Source of the DNA: Hyalangium versicolor
GTDB lineage: Bacteria > Myxococcota > Myxococcia > Myxococcales > Myxococcaceae
NCBI RefSeq assembly: GCF_020103695.1
Contig: NZ_JAHXBF010000001.1
Coordinates: 620,001 to 684,000 of the forward strand
Length of the DNA stretch: 64,000 nt
Direction: 5' to 3'
In this document: positions 54,613 through 63,551 of the stretch, piece by piece
Layout of the letters: each line of letters starts with the position of its first letter
Position numbering within the stretch: the first letter of the stretch is position 1
Translations under genes and position numbers: made by a program
The notes under the pieces: generated by a model
Seen by the model: the letters and a program-made list of their open reading frames with translations, nothing else
Told to the model about the DNA's origin: nothing
Databases searched by the model: none

Positions 54613-55740
54613 TCAGCCATTCCACTCGGTGTAATGCGTCGTGGCCTCGCCCATTGCCAGCCCATGACGCCGGGAGAGCTGGAACAGGTGCGGGAATGCG
54701 GCGAGCTGATACCAGAAGGGTTTGGGATCCTCCCGCCTCCAGAACGCGTCTCGTGCGGCGCCGAACGCTCGTCGCCACTCGCGCAGCCCCTGCCAGCTCC
54801 GGATGCGAAGGAGCGCCGCGGTGAGCATCGGGAACCCGACCATCGCGGGTGTCTCCAGGTCGGGCTCGGCGATGGCCTGACCCAGCATGGCTCGCCCGAG
54901 CCTTCCATCCTCCGGGAACAGGATGAAGCCGCTCGTCATCCGAGGGTTGCACTCGAGCGCGAACAGCTCGCCGCGATCCGTCTCGATGAAGTCGAATCCC
55001 AGGCTGCCGGTGAAGCGGGTGCCTTCGAGGAATCGAAGGACCCACTCGCGCACGCCGGGGTGCCCGAGCGGCTCGTAGTAGTAGCCCGGTCCCGAGGGGA
55101 ACCGGTACCGCGGCCGGTAGCAGACATGGGCGGTGAGCGCTCCCTCCCAGACGACGCTGGAGGAGCACAGCTCGGTGCCCTCGATGAACTCCTGCGCCAG
55201 GAGCGTCCGGGTGAAGCCGAGCGGCGGCAGGGGCGTCCCCGCCTGCACGAGCCTTGTCTTCTGTCCGAAGCGAGAGAAGGCGGGCTTGACGATGAGCCGG
55301 GAGTGCTCGAGCAGCAGTGTCTCCAGGTGTTCCTGTCCCTCCAGCCGCCACGTCTTCGGAGCCGGGAGCCCGAGCGCCGCGACGCGCTGGTTGAAGGCCC
55401 CCTTGTCATGCAGGGCGGTGAGCTGCTCGAAGGTAGCCGCCACCACCTCGCAGAGAGCCTTCAGCCGCTCCGAGTGCCGTGCCACATAGAGGATCTCCTC
55501 TCCCGTGGGCATGAGCACATCAACCCGGTGCTCCTCGATGATCGAGAGCAGACGCTGGATGAAAGCTTCCTCCTCGAAGCGAGGTGCGGGCACCTGGAAC
55601 GAGCGCTCGATCTCGCGCGAGTGCCGGGTGGCGTGGGTCGGGAACGTGTCGCACACGAGCACCGCATGGCCGGCCCGGTGGAGCTGCCTGGCGGCCACGA
55701 GCGCGGGGAGCCCACGGGCTCCAGTCAGGAGGACTCTCAC
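54613..55740 (-). CDS. ATP-grasp ligase
   Basis: 375 residues from GTG 55738-55740, which overlaps the desaturase stop by four bases (GTGA). The N-terminal Rossmann-like part (VRVLLTGARGLPALVAARQL) resembles carbamoyl-phosphate synthase-like ATP-grasp proteins. The core has the ATP-binding strand LIVKPAFSRFGQKTRL and the metal-binding segment FALECNPRMTSGFILF. Members form C-N or C-S bonds from a carboxylate activated as acyl phosphate. It has no carrier domain, so the amine or amino-acid partner is free. Context with a desaturase and an acyltransferase suggests lipid-derived or amide products, but this is inference. Confidence 0.85.
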   Translation of the reverse strand: MRVLLTGARGLPALVAARQLHRAGHAVLVCDTFPTHATRHSREIERSFQVPAPRFEEEAFIQRLLSIIEEHRVDVLMPTGEEILYVARHSERLKALCEVVAATFEQLTALHDKGAFNQRVAALGLPAPKTWRLEGQEHLETLLLEHSRLIVKPAFSRFGQKTRLVQAGTPLPPLGFTRTLLAQEFIEGTELCSSSVVWEGALTAHVCYRPRYRFPSGPGYYYEPLGHPGVREWVLRFLEGTRFTGSLGFDFIETDRGELFALECNPRMTSGFILFPEDGRLGRAMLGQAIAEPDLETPAMVGFPMLTAALLRIRSWQGLREWRRAFGAARDAFWRREDPKPFWYQLAAFPHLFQLSRRHGLAMGEATTHYTEWNG

Positions 55741-56669
55741 GGGTACTGGCGGGGAATGTCCTTCAGAGGCTCCGGGCCGGGCTCGCGGGTGAGCATCGGT
55801 CCAGTAGCCCACTGCCGGGCATAGTGGAGGAGATACGAGCGCTGCGGCTCATTCGACGGTGAGAGTGCGGGCAGGTGGATCCACGACACATCCGGGTACA
55901 GGTGGTGGTTGAGGTCCAGCTCCCGGTGCAGGTTGAGCCAGCCATAGGGCCAGGGCGCCCGCAGGTTGAACGCCCCTACGAGCACATCTCTCGGCGAGTA
56001 CGAGTGCTCCAGGTAGTTGGTGCCGGACCAGATCACCGCCGCCGCCACGTAGAAGAGCGCCATCCTCCCCACGGACAGGCCGGACAGCACGAACACGCCC
56101 GTGAGCGCCACCGCGCACAGCAGCAGCTCCAGCCGGATGCGCCCGAGCGAGATCGTCGGGTGGCGGAAGATGGCCTCGGCGATGTGGAGCCGCTCGGACA
56201 TGCGGCGGAACAGGCCTGGCGCCACGAGCAGCAGCAGCAGGAACGGAGGGATGATCCAGTACCAGAAGCCCACGAGCATCAGGTACCACGCCACCGTGCG
56301 GCCCACCCGAGACTGGTGCGGGTAGTAGAGGTCGAACATCTCGTGGTCGCTGCGGTTCTTCAGGTGGTGGCTCCAGTGCGTGATGGAGAGCATCGACGCG
56401 GACATGGGGAACAGCAGTCCGCACAGCACGCCCAGCCAGCGATTCCACGCCGGATCCGGGTGGAGCTTGAGGTGCGAGGCCTCATGGAGCAGGGCGAACT
56501 GGGTCTGGAAGAGCAGGGCGAACGCGATCACGCACAGGGCCAGCGCCGGGCGGCTCTCCACGCGCGCCCCGAGGAACAGCAGGCCCACCAGCGCCGAGAC
56601 GATGCCCAGCGTCAGGAGCGTGTTCAGGCGGTGAGGGATGCTGCGGAAGTCGCGCGGCGTGCGGCTCAT
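55737..56669 (-). CDS. Membrane fatty-acid desaturase family protein
   Basis: 310 residues, four or so membrane segments (for example LLTLGIVSALVGLLFLGA and YLMLVGFWYWIIPPFLLLLL). The three di-iron histidine boxes are present: HEASH, HWSHH and NHHLYP. Enzymes of this family introduce double bonds or hydroxyls into lipids, carotenoids or alkanes. It is 23 bases after the acyltransferase and overlaps the ATP-grasp gene, so it belongs to the operon. Which lipid it acts on cannot be read. Confidence 0.9.
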   Translation of the reverse strand: MSRTPRDFRSIPHRLNTLLTLGIVSALVGLLFLGARVESRPALALCVIAFALLFQTQFALLHEASHLKLHPDPAWNRWLGVLCGLLFPMSASMLSITHWSHHLKNRSDHEMFDLYYPHQSRVGRTVAWYLMLVGFWYWIIPPFLLLLLVAPGLFRRMSERLHIAEAIFRHPTISLGRIRLELLLCAVALTGVFVLSGLSVGRMALFYVAAAVIWSGTNYLEHSYSPRDVLVGAFNLRAPWPYGWLNLHRELDLNHHLYPDVSWIHLPALSPSNEPQRSYLLHYARQWATGPMLTREPGPEPLKDIPRQYP

Positions 56670-56692
56670 GGACAGCCCCAGTATCCTTCAAA

Positions 56693-57313
56693 TCAGCGCC
56701 GCTCGCGCCGGTCCCCGATGATCTTCGCGGGCACTCCGCCGACGATGGCCCACTCGGGGATGTCTCGGGTGACGACCGCGCCCATGGCGATGACGGCATG
56801 GGCTCCGATGGTGACGCCGTCGGTGACGCCCGCGTTGGCTCCGATCCACACGTCAGCGCCCACCCGGATGCCTCGCGACGTCACCGGCTGGTCGCGCAAC
56901 GTGCGGTCCGGATCCAGGCCGTGGTTGAAGGCGTAGAGCGTGGCACCCGTGGCGATGCGCGTGCCGTCCCCGATGTGGATGCCTGCCGCCCCTCCATCGA
57001 GGCTGGCGCGCGCGTTGATGCTGACCTCGCGGCCGAGGACGACCGGCCCGTGAACGAAGGCGTCCGCCGCGATGCTCGAACCCGGACCGATGACGATGGT
57101 GCGCCCGGGCTCGGCGAACAGGCGGGCTTCAGGGGCCACGAAGCAGCCCTCGGCGATCTGGACAGTCTCCAACTCCATGAATCTCGCCTGCACTTCGCGC
57201 TGCCACTCCTCGGCCCACTTCCGGTGGCGAGGCTTGAGCGAGAAGTAGAGCCAGGGCATCCAGGAGAGCCGCTGCTTGTGTTGCTCACGGCGGCGCGCGT
57301 CGAGGTCATCCAC
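56693..57313 (-). CDS. Hexapeptide-repeat acyltransferase (LbetaH fold)
   Basis: 206 residues if started at GTG 57313; the frame stays open to TTG 57382, and no start has a good ribosome-binding site, so the N-terminus is uncertain. After a basic Trp/Tyr-rich N-terminal helix region, isoleucine-patch hexapeptides run from about residue 60 (IGPGSSIAADAFVHGPVVLG, INARASLDGG, ADVWIGANAGVTDGVTIGA) to the VGGVPAKIIGD motif typical of the maltose/galactoside O-acetyltransferase branch. It is the first gene of the operon. Confidence 0.85.
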   Translation of the reverse strand: MDDLDARRREQHKQRLSWMPWLYFSLKPRHRKWAEEWQREVQARFMELETVQIAEGCFVAPEARLFAEPGRTIVIGPGSSIAADAFVHGPVVLGREVSINARASLDGGAAGIHIGDGTRIATGATLYAFNHGLDPDRTLRDQPVTSRGIRVGADVWIGANAGVTDGVTIGAHAVIAMGAVVTRDIPEWAIVGGVPAKIIGDRRERR

Positions 57314-57380
57314 GGGCCGTGACTTACCCGGCTCGGGCTTGGCATGCCAGGAGGAGGCCCCTCTGGGCGCGCTTCGCTCC

Positions 57381-57528
57381 AACTTGTGTGCTTGTTGGAC
57401 AGGTTCGGCTCAACTCCGCGCCCGAGCCGGGCCGCGCCTCTCCAAGAGGAGTCCCTCCCGGGGGCGGTTCGAGCCAGGTGGTATGCCTGTCATACCAGTT
57501 CGCTCCAGCTCCGCGCCCGAGCCGGGCC
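57381..57528. repeat. Intergenic hairpin repeats, copies 2 and 3
   Basis: The 229-base gap 57314-57542 holds no gene. AACTTGT (57381-57387) pairs with ACAGGTT (57399-57405) using one G-U, with a loop like that of the copy at 14873. A second hairpin GGTATG/CATACC (57479-57484 with 57490-57495) lies downstream. Each is followed by the same 20-base block CTCCGCGCCCGAGCCGGGCC (57414-57433 and 57509-57528), 95 bases apart; an inverted copy of its middle lies at 57327-57338. Confidence 0.65.
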
Positions 57529-57542
57529 TCTGGGGCCGCACG

Positions 57543-59342
57543 TCAGCTGCCGAACCGCAGGGGTTGCTGCAGCTGGAACGGGGCCTGCTTCTTGTTCGGG
57601 AAGACGACGCCGCGGACGATACCGGTCATGCAGCTGGCCAGCCCGGGAGCCACCGAGGGCGGCGTGGAGATGGTGACATCGTCCACCTTCCCCGAGGCGG
57701 CCACCGTGATCAGGAGGACGATCCGAGGAGGCACCACGTCGCGAAACTTCTCGGCGCAAGCGAGGAGCTTGGGCTTGTACGACTCCATGACCTTCTGCGT
57801 GTCCGCGTCCGCGCCTCCAGACGACACAGTCGCTGGCTTCGGCTTCTTCCCGGGGCGGGGCTTCGTCGTCGTGGAAGCAGGAGGCGACGGGACCTCGGGC
57901 TGCTGTTCCGCGGTCTCGGTCGGAGCTGGCGTGGGCGCCGGGGTCGGCGTGGGCGTGACTGACGGTGCAGGGGGCGTGGGCGTCGGCACAGGCGCGGGCA
58001 CCACGACAGGCGCCGGGGTGACGACTACGGGGGGAGCCACCACGACCGGCTGAGGTGTCTCCGAACGCATGAAGTACCAGACCGCGCCGCCTCCCAACGC
58101 CAGCAGCGCTACCGCTCCCAGGGCTCCGATGGCCATGGACAGCCCCGCGCTCCTCGCGGGAGGCGCACTGGCCGGCACTGCCACCGGCGTGACGATCGGT
58201 GCAGGCCCGGGAGCCACGCCGGTAGTCACAGCAGTCCCCTGCGGAGACACTGCGGGAACCCCGTTGGGATCCGACGGGCGGATGAACGTCTTCTCGTACG
58301 CGACGGGGTCCTCTTGCAGCTGGACCTGGGGCGGGACTTCAATCTGGGAGAGGGAAGGGATCTTCGTCTTCCGCTCCACGTCGGCCGCGCCGAAAAGGCC
58401 CTGCATGTACTGGGCGAGCTGGCTCACGCCGGGCATGGACGGTGTCTCGCGCAGGAACTCCTCCAACTCGGCCCGCATCTCGGCGGCGCTCGCGTAGCGG
58501 TCATCCCGATTTTGGGAGAGGGCTCTCATCACGATTTGATCGAGGGCCGGAGGGATCTCCGGGCGCAGGCTGCTGGGCGTGGGGATGGGCTGTGCCATCA
58601 GCGCCAACAGCACGCCGATCTCCGTATCCCGCTGGAAGACGCGGCGCGCGGTGAGCAGCTCATGGAAGGTGACGCCCAGGGAGAACAGATCGCTGCGCGC
58701 ATCGATCGGCTCGCCTCGGGCCTGCTCGGGGGACATGTAGCCCCACTTGCCCTTCAACAGCCCGGGCTGCGTCTGCGTCATCCGCGAGGACGCCTTGGCG
58801 ATCCCGAAGTCGAGCACCTTCACCGTGCCCTGGTAGGTGACGAAGATGTTCGACGGAGAGATGTCCCGGTGGACGAGGCCCGTGGGCTGGCCCTCTTCCT
58901 CGTACTTGTGGGCGAACTCGAGACCCTCGAGTGCCGAGAGCATGATGCGAGCGGCGATGGGGATGGGGACGGCCTGGCCCTTGTAGTGGGCGGCGGCGAT
59001 CACCGCGTCCAGATCCTCTCCCGCCAGGTACTCCATGCAGATGAAGTACCGGTTGTCCGCCACGCCCAGGTCGGTGATCTGCACGATGTTCGGATGGTGC
59101 AGGCGCGCCGCGAGCCGCGCCTCATCCAGGAACATCGCGATGAACTCCCGGTACTGGGTGAAGTGATCGAGCATGCACTTGATCACGACGTCTCGTTCGA
59201 AGCCCTCCGCGCCGACCTGCTTGGCGAGGTAGATCTCCGCCATGCCGCCCTCGGCGAGCTTGCGGATGAGGATGTACTTGCCGAAGCGGCGGGGCGTCGT
59301 GAGAGACCGGGTCAAGGGGATCACTGAGGGTGAGGACGTCAT
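57543..59342 (-). CDS. Active transmembrane Ser/Thr protein kinase with AgmX/PglI-type C-terminus
   Basis: 599 residues. Complete kinase: Gly loop LAEGGMAEIYLAK, Lys55 (VVIKCM), HRDISPSN with Asp160, DFG with Asp178 (VLDFGIAKA), MSPEQ in place of APE. Membrane segment about 393-413, then a Pro/Thr/Val-rich linker, and a C-terminal domain (about 510-599) with two Cys (LLACAEKF, GLASCMTG) as in the AgmX/PglI/TonB-like C-terminal family of myxobacteria. So a cytoplasmic kinase is joined to a periplasmic domain that could contact envelope proteins. ATG 59340-59342 overlaps the FecR gene stop (ATGA). Confidence 0.93.
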   Translation of the reverse strand: MTSSPSVIPLTRSLTTPRRFGKYILIRKLAEGGMAEIYLAKQVGAEGFERDVVIKCMLDHFTQYREFIAMFLDEARLAARLHHPNIVQITDLGVADNRYFICMEYLAGEDLDAVIAAAHYKGQAVPIPIAARIMLSALEGLEFAHKYEEEGQPTGLVHRDISPSNIFVTYQGTVKVLDFGIAKASSRMTQTQPGLLKGKWGYMSPEQARGEPIDARSDLFSLGVTFHELLTARRVFQRDTEIGVLLALMAQPIPTPSSLRPEIPPALDQIVMRALSQNRDDRYASAAEMRAELEEFLRETPSMPGVSQLAQYMQGLFGAADVERKTKIPSLSQIEVPPQVQLQEDPVAYEKTFIRPSDPNGVPAVSPQGTAVTTGVAPGPAPIVTPVAVPASAPPARSAGLSMAIGALGAVALLALGGGAVWYFMRSETPQPVVVAPPVVVTPAPVVVPAPVPTPTPPAPSVTPTPTPAPTPAPTETAEQQPEVPSPPASTTTKPRPGKKPKPATVSSGGADADTQKVMESYKPKLLACAEKFRDVVPPRIVLLITVAASGKVDDVTISTPPSVAPGLASCMTGIVRGVVFPNKKQAPFQLQQPLRFGS

Positions 59343-61276
59343 GGCCGGTCGCTCCGGAGCGTGCGGACCCAGTATGCCTCGCCCTGACCCGAGACGAGAC
59401 GGAACACCAACACCTCGGTGGAGGGCAGGCGCTGGGAGAAGCGGCCCTTGGCATCCAGCGCCACGGCCTGGCCATTGATGAAGAGCCGGGAGCCGAGCGG
59501 GACCACGCCCTCCACCGGCACGTTGCCCTTGCCGATGCGCTCACCGGGACGCGGGCGGCTGAGCGCAAGGCCCCGGCGCTCATTGTCGTAAACCAGATCC
59601 AGCTTGTTCATCCGGCCTCCGGCGAGCTCATCGCCACCCGCGCCCAGCGCCGCCACGTACCAGAGGTAGCTGCCCTCGGCGAGCGCACCGGGCTCCAGGC
59701 TGTACTGGTTCTCCTTCGTCACGCGCTGGAGGAGGGGCTTCTTCACGTCCGAGGCACGGTAGATCCGCACCTGGTACGAGCGGGCGCCCGGCCGGGGATC
59801 GAAGCTGAAGTGCAGCGAGGGCACGGCACTCTGGAAATAGACGGTGGCCTTGAGGCCGGTCTCGAGCACCTCGGCCTTGGGGCTTGTGCTGGCCAGCGAG
59901 GAGCGGCCCCGATCCGGCTGGAAGCGGGCCGAGCCCTGCGTGCGCACGCTCCCGTCCTCGCCCAGGAAGCGCCAGTGCAGCTCGCCTCGGCTGGGAGGAT
60001 CGACGCGCACCCAGTCTGTTCCGGGACGGCCAGCAAGCAGGGGCTCGCGGAAGGAGGGCTCATCGGCCACCTCCACCCGGAGCGGACCTCCAGACTCGGA
60101 GGGCACCTGGATGCCCGCTTTCGTCAGCCCGTCGGTAAACACCCGTGCCGCCTTCGCATCCGGAGGCAGCACGAGCGCTGGTGCGGTGTCCCGCGCGGCC
60201 TGGGGCGAAGTCGAGGCATGCTGCACCTCCTCGCCCGCCTTGAGGACGGTGGTCTTGCCATCGGCGACCAACTCGGCCTGTCCGGTGAGGACGGTCACGG
60301 TGGCGCCTGTCTGGGGATTGCTCACGGCGAGCGTGCTCTGCTCGGAGACCTTGAGTTCGACCTCGCCTTGGGCATCCGTCAGCTTCAAGGAGTGTTGCCC
60401 GGAGGCGAACTGGAGCCGCGCCTTCCCGCGGCTGAGCTGCAGTGCATAGGAACTCTGTTGTCCCTGTCGGGAAGCCGAAGTGAGCGTTCCAGCGGTGTCG
60501 CCGGAGAGGTTCACCTGCAGCCCGGGGGAGGAGAGGCGAGCGCTGGCGTTGGCGGGGATCTCGAATGCCGCACCACGGCCGAGCTCGCGCGTCTGATCCG
60601 GAGTCACGTCCGTGAAGGCGGTGTCCTGGGCTCCGCGCACGCGGGCCTTGCCCCCCTGCGGCTTGAGGGTGAAGACGATCTCCTCCGCGACCACCACCGG
60701 CATGGGCGAGGCCGGCTGCCCCGGCTTGCCAAGGGAGAGCACCATCTCCTTGCCCTCCACGACGGGGACCGCTTGCCCGGCCGAGTCGATCACGCGGATC
60801 TCTCCGTACTCGAGCGTCAGCTTGGGCTCCTTGTCGCGCAGGTCGAACACCATCTCCGCGGCCGTCACCAGCTCCGCCTTGCCGAAGCGGCCCGTCACTG
60901 TGAGTCCGCCGCCCGAAGTCTTGGCCGAGGTCGAGATGATCCGCCCCTCCTCCAGCTCGAGAGTGAGCGCACCGGGAGCGCCGTTGACGCGGAAGCGGCT
61001 GTTCTCGGCCACCTCCACCTCGGCGCCGTTGACGTACTGCACGCGCGCCGAACTCCCAGCGCCAGTCACCACCGTCTCGCCGGGGTAGAGGGGGTCGTCC
61101 GTGCGGGCGGGACGAGAGGTGGTCTCGTGCAGCACGGTGACCTGGCCCTGGACCTGGGTGAGCTTCGCCAGCTGCGCCACGGTGGCCGCGGCGGTCGGGG
61201 TGGGAGTCTTCGGGTCACACCCCTCGCATCCCCAAAGGAGCAGGAACAGAGGGAGCGTGAGGGACAGGACGCGCAA
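59339..61276 (-). CDS. FecR-domain lipoprotein
   Basis: 645 residues. TTG 61274-61276 with GGAG nine bases upstream. Lipoprotein signal MRVLSLTLPLFLLLWGC. Several FecR-like beta segments (about 35-110 and 175-330), with motifs such as QVQGQVTVLHE, TVLTGQAELVADGK and EVAENSRFRVNG, then Ig-like modules (from about 385) containing SYQVRIYRASD and WYVAALGAGGDELAGG. It is the counterpart of the FecR protein at 33917-34900 and is translationally coupled to the kinase downstream, so it may modulate or be read by that kinase. No ECF sigma factor is nearby. Confidence 0.85.
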   Translation of the reverse strand: MRVLSLTLPLFLLLWGCEGCDPKTPTPTAAATVAQLAKLTQVQGQVTVLHETTSRPARTDDPLYPGETVVTGAGSSARVQYVNGAEVEVAENSRFRVNGAPGALTLELEEGRIISTSAKTSGGGLTVTGRFGKAELVTAAEMVFDLRDKEPKLTLEYGEIRVIDSAGQAVPVVEGKEMVLSLGKPGQPASPMPVVVAEEIVFTLKPQGGKARVRGAQDTAFTDVTPDQTRELGRGAAFEIPANASARLSSPGLQVNLSGDTAGTLTSASRQGQQSSYALQLSRGKARLQFASGQHSLKLTDAQGEVELKVSEQSTLAVSNPQTGATVTVLTGQAELVADGKTTVLKAGEEVQHASTSPQAARDTAPALVLPPDAKAARVFTDGLTKAGIQVPSESGGPLRVEVADEPSFREPLLAGRPGTDWVRVDPPSRGELHWRFLGEDGSVRTQGSARFQPDRGRSSLASTSPKAEVLETGLKATVYFQSAVPSLHFSFDPRPGARSYQVRIYRASDVKKPLLQRVTKENQYSLEPGALAEGSYLWYVAALGAGGDELAGGRMNKLDLVYDNERRGLALSRPRPGERIGKGNVPVEGVVPLGSRLFINGQAVALDAKGRFSQRLPSTEVLVFRLVSGQGEAYWVRTLRSDRP

Positions 61277-61279
61277 GAC

Positions 61280-62107
61280 TCAATTCTCCAGAGGTGAAAG
61301 ATCCACGTAGAACAGCGCCTGGTCTCCGGCGGCCACGTCGACGACCTTGGTTTGCGAGACAAAGCCTCGCGCCTCGAAGGTCACGTGGTAGCGCCCCGCT
61401 GGCAGGCGGAACTCGAAGTCCCCCGCGGCGCGGGTTCGCGCCTTGATCCGGGCCTCCTCGATCTTCAGGGTGGCCACCACGGGGCGTCCCTGCGTCGAGC
61501 GGACGCGCCCACGCATCCAGGCCCGGATCTCCTCGCCCTTCTGCAGGACGACCTCGACGGAGGCCTCGCCATGGGGGGGGACTACGACTACCTCCTCTTG
61601 GGGCCGGACTCCCGAGCCGGCGAGCTTCAGCGTGACGGGCCCCGGGCCCGCTTCGGGCACCACGAAGAGGCCCTCCGCATCGCTTCGAGCCACCACCTTC
61701 CCGCCGAGCTGCACCTCGATGTCGGCGAGTGGCACCTTCTTGCCCTCACGGCCCTCCTCGCGGAGGACGCGGCCCTTCACTGTGCCAGGACCGGGAATGC
61801 GCTCGAGCGGTAGGAAGACGCTGGCCTGTCCGCCTGCGGGCAGGAGCACTTTCTTCTCCACGGCCTGATAGCCCTCGGCCGAGGCGGTGATGATCACGGG
61901 CCCGGAGCCCAGTCCGTCCACACGGAACGCCCCACCCGTGGCGACGGCGTCCTTGCCGCCGGCCTGGACCCGAGGGCTCTTCAGCGGAAGCGAGGCCTGG
62001 GGCCGCAGCGTGATCCACACCGTCCCGGATGGCGTGGGAGCCGCGGGTTGGGCCAGGGCACTGAAGCCCAGGAGCCCGAGCACGAGCATCACCGCGCACC
62101 GGCTCAT
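61280..62107 (-). CDS. Periplasmic carboxypeptidase-regulatory/PEGA-like protein
   Basis: 275 residues. ATG 62105-62107 overlaps the upstream stop by four bases. Signal peptide MSRCAVMLVLGLLGFSALA. Three or so small beta-sandwich repeats with the GxF/VxVxxL-GxGPVxIT pattern (AFRVDGLGSGPVIITA, SDAEGLFVVPEAGPGPVTLK, AGDFEFRLPAGRYHVTFEA), as in carboxypeptidase-regulatory-like or PEGA domains. Probably a structural or carbohydrate-binding part of the envelope block. No catalytic motif. Confidence 0.82.
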   Translation of the reverse strand: MSRCAVMLVLGLLGFSALAQPAAPTPSGTVWITLRPQASLPLKSPRVQAGGKDAVATGGAFRVDGLGSGPVIITASAEGYQAVEKKVLLPAGGQASVFLPLERIPGPGTVKGRVLREEGREGKKVPLADIEVQLGGKVVARSDAEGLFVVPEAGPGPVTLKLAGSGVRPQEEVVVVPPHGEASVEVVLQKGEEIRAWMRGRVRSTQGRPVVATLKIEEARIKARTRAAGDFEFRLPAGRYHVTFEARGFVSQTKVVDVAAGDQALFYVDLSPLEN

Positions 62108-63546
62108 GGCGTCTGCCCTCCGCCGAAGCTGAGCTGATATCCGGCGCCCAGCGACATACCGCCGAGGTTCCCGCTCACCTGTCCGCGTCCTGGAGCAAAG
62201 GTCCACTGGAGCTGCCCGCACACGCGGCCCGGGCCCAACGGCCACGCGAGCCCCGCGCCCAGGGAGGCTGCGGGCCCGTTCGAGCGCACATCCCTGTCGA
62301 ACTTGCCCTCGGTGCTCTCCAGCTTCAGCTTCCCGCCCATGGACAGGATGCCGGCGCTCGCGCTCGCGAAGAGGGTGCCTCGGCTCAGGAAGAGATGGAG
62401 CCAGCGCGCCCCGATCCGGGCGCCTCCACCGGTGAGGGTGAACTTCCGTTTCACCTGGATGGGTCCATCGATGGTGTCCTCGACCTCGCCGTTCCCCCGA
62501 GCCTCGAGCACTCCCAGCAACTCCAGCGGCAGCTGGCCGAGCCGCAAAGAACCCTCCAGCTGCAAACCGAGCCCGTTCGCCGAGGCGGTGTTGGAGTGCA
62601 CGAACAAGAGGAGTCCGAGCGTGGGTTGCCACACGGGCCGCTGCGAGTGCGTGGAGAGCGGGGCCGTGTTCGCCACCGAGTTACCGGGGCCTGTCTGGCC
62701 TGGGCCTGCCTGAGAACCCGGAGGGGCTGATAGGGGCTCGACTTGGAGCGTGGAGGCGCGCTCGGGCTCCTCGGCAGTTGAGGCAGAGAGGCTCACCGGC
62801 GCTCCGCCTGCCGCTGAGGCAGTGTAGGGGACCTCGAAGACGCCGCCCTCCTTCGGTTCAATGGGCCCGAGCGCCCCTTGTTCCGCGCTCACGGTGAGGG
62901 CCGGGAGCGCCACGGCGGGGTTGCCGCTGTCGTCCACGACGAACCCCTGCAGCCGGACGGCCCTGCCCTGGATGGGAGACTCCAGGGCCACGAGCTGGAC
63001 GCGGGCGAACCGGGGAGGGGGTAGGGGCACGGCCTGCGTGCGGCGCTTGCCCGAGCGCTCGATGATCGTCACCTGGGCGCTCTCGGCACCCGGGGGGAGG
63101 TTCACGGGAACCAGGGCTTCTTTGCTGGCCGTGGCCGTCACCGGCCCATACGAGGCGGCACCTATCGACACCTGCACCCGCGAGCGGGCAGGCGCCTGGA
63201 CGCGCAGCCGGTAGGGTCCATGGACGGGCAGCGCGAGCCAGGCCCCGGAACTCGAAGCGCCTCGCTTCACCGTGGCATGGAGCAGGGCCACCTGCGCGCC
63301 GTCCTGAGAGGCAGGCCGGTAGGTGGCGCTGAACGTGCCCTCCTGGGCAGGAGTGGGCTCGGTGACGGAGCCGACGTTGGCGGTGAGCGAAACCTGGGCG
63401 TCTCGCACGGGACGGCCTGCGTCATCGAGCACCGTGAGCTCGATCCTCGCGCTGTCCTCGGTGGTGACGAAGGGCTTGTCGGAGCGCAGCGCGACCGTCT
63501 GACCCGTGAGGGTCAGGACCATGAGAGTGAGAGTCGCTGCTGCCAT
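62104..63546 (-). CDS. Ig-like repeat protein fused to a C-terminal beta-barrel-like domain
   Basis: 480 residues. Signal peptide in the first 19 residues (MAAATLTLMVLTLTGQTVA). Residues 20-280 are Ig/invasin-like with DDAGRPVRDAQVSLTANVG, VDDSGNPAVALPALTVSAEQ, and IGAASYGPVTATASKE, the last resembling ITIAGQTYGP in the protein encoded at 34959-36920. The C-terminal 170 residues (after a Pro/Gly linker) have alternating strands and Gly (LGLQLEGSLRLGQLPLELLG) and end SLGAGYQLSFGGG, consistent with an outer-membrane barrel. It seems to combine in one protein what the other block encodes in two. Confidence 0.78.
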   Translation of the reverse strand: MAAATLTLMVLTLTGQTVALRSDKPFVTTEDSARIELTVLDDAGRPVRDAQVSLTANVGSVTEPTPAQEGTFSATYRPASQDGAQVALLHATVKRGASSSGAWLALPVHGPYRLRVQAPARSRVQVSIGAASYGPVTATASKEALVPVNLPPGAESAQVTIIERSGKRRTQAVPLPPPRFARVQLVALESPIQGRAVRLQGFVVDDSGNPAVALPALTVSAEQGALGPIEPKEGGVFEVPYTASAAGGAPVSLSASTAEEPERASTLQVEPLSAPPGSQAGPGQTGPGNSVANTAPLSTHSQRPVWQPTLGLLLFVHSNTASANGLGLQLEGSLRLGQLPLELLGVLEARGNGEVEDTIDGPIQVKRKFTLTGGGARIGARWLHLFLSRGTLFASASAGILSMGGKLKLESTEGKFDRDVRSNGPAASLGAGLAWPLGPGRVCGQLQWTFAPGRGQVSGNLGGMSLGAGYQLSFGGGQTP

Positions 63547-63551
63547 GGTGC

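Noticed and set aside
53600-55351. Single large fused protein of ATP-grasp and oxidoreductase
   Set aside because: The open frame merely continues upstream of the oxidoreductase ATG; the ATP-grasp protein is in another frame with its own coupled start.
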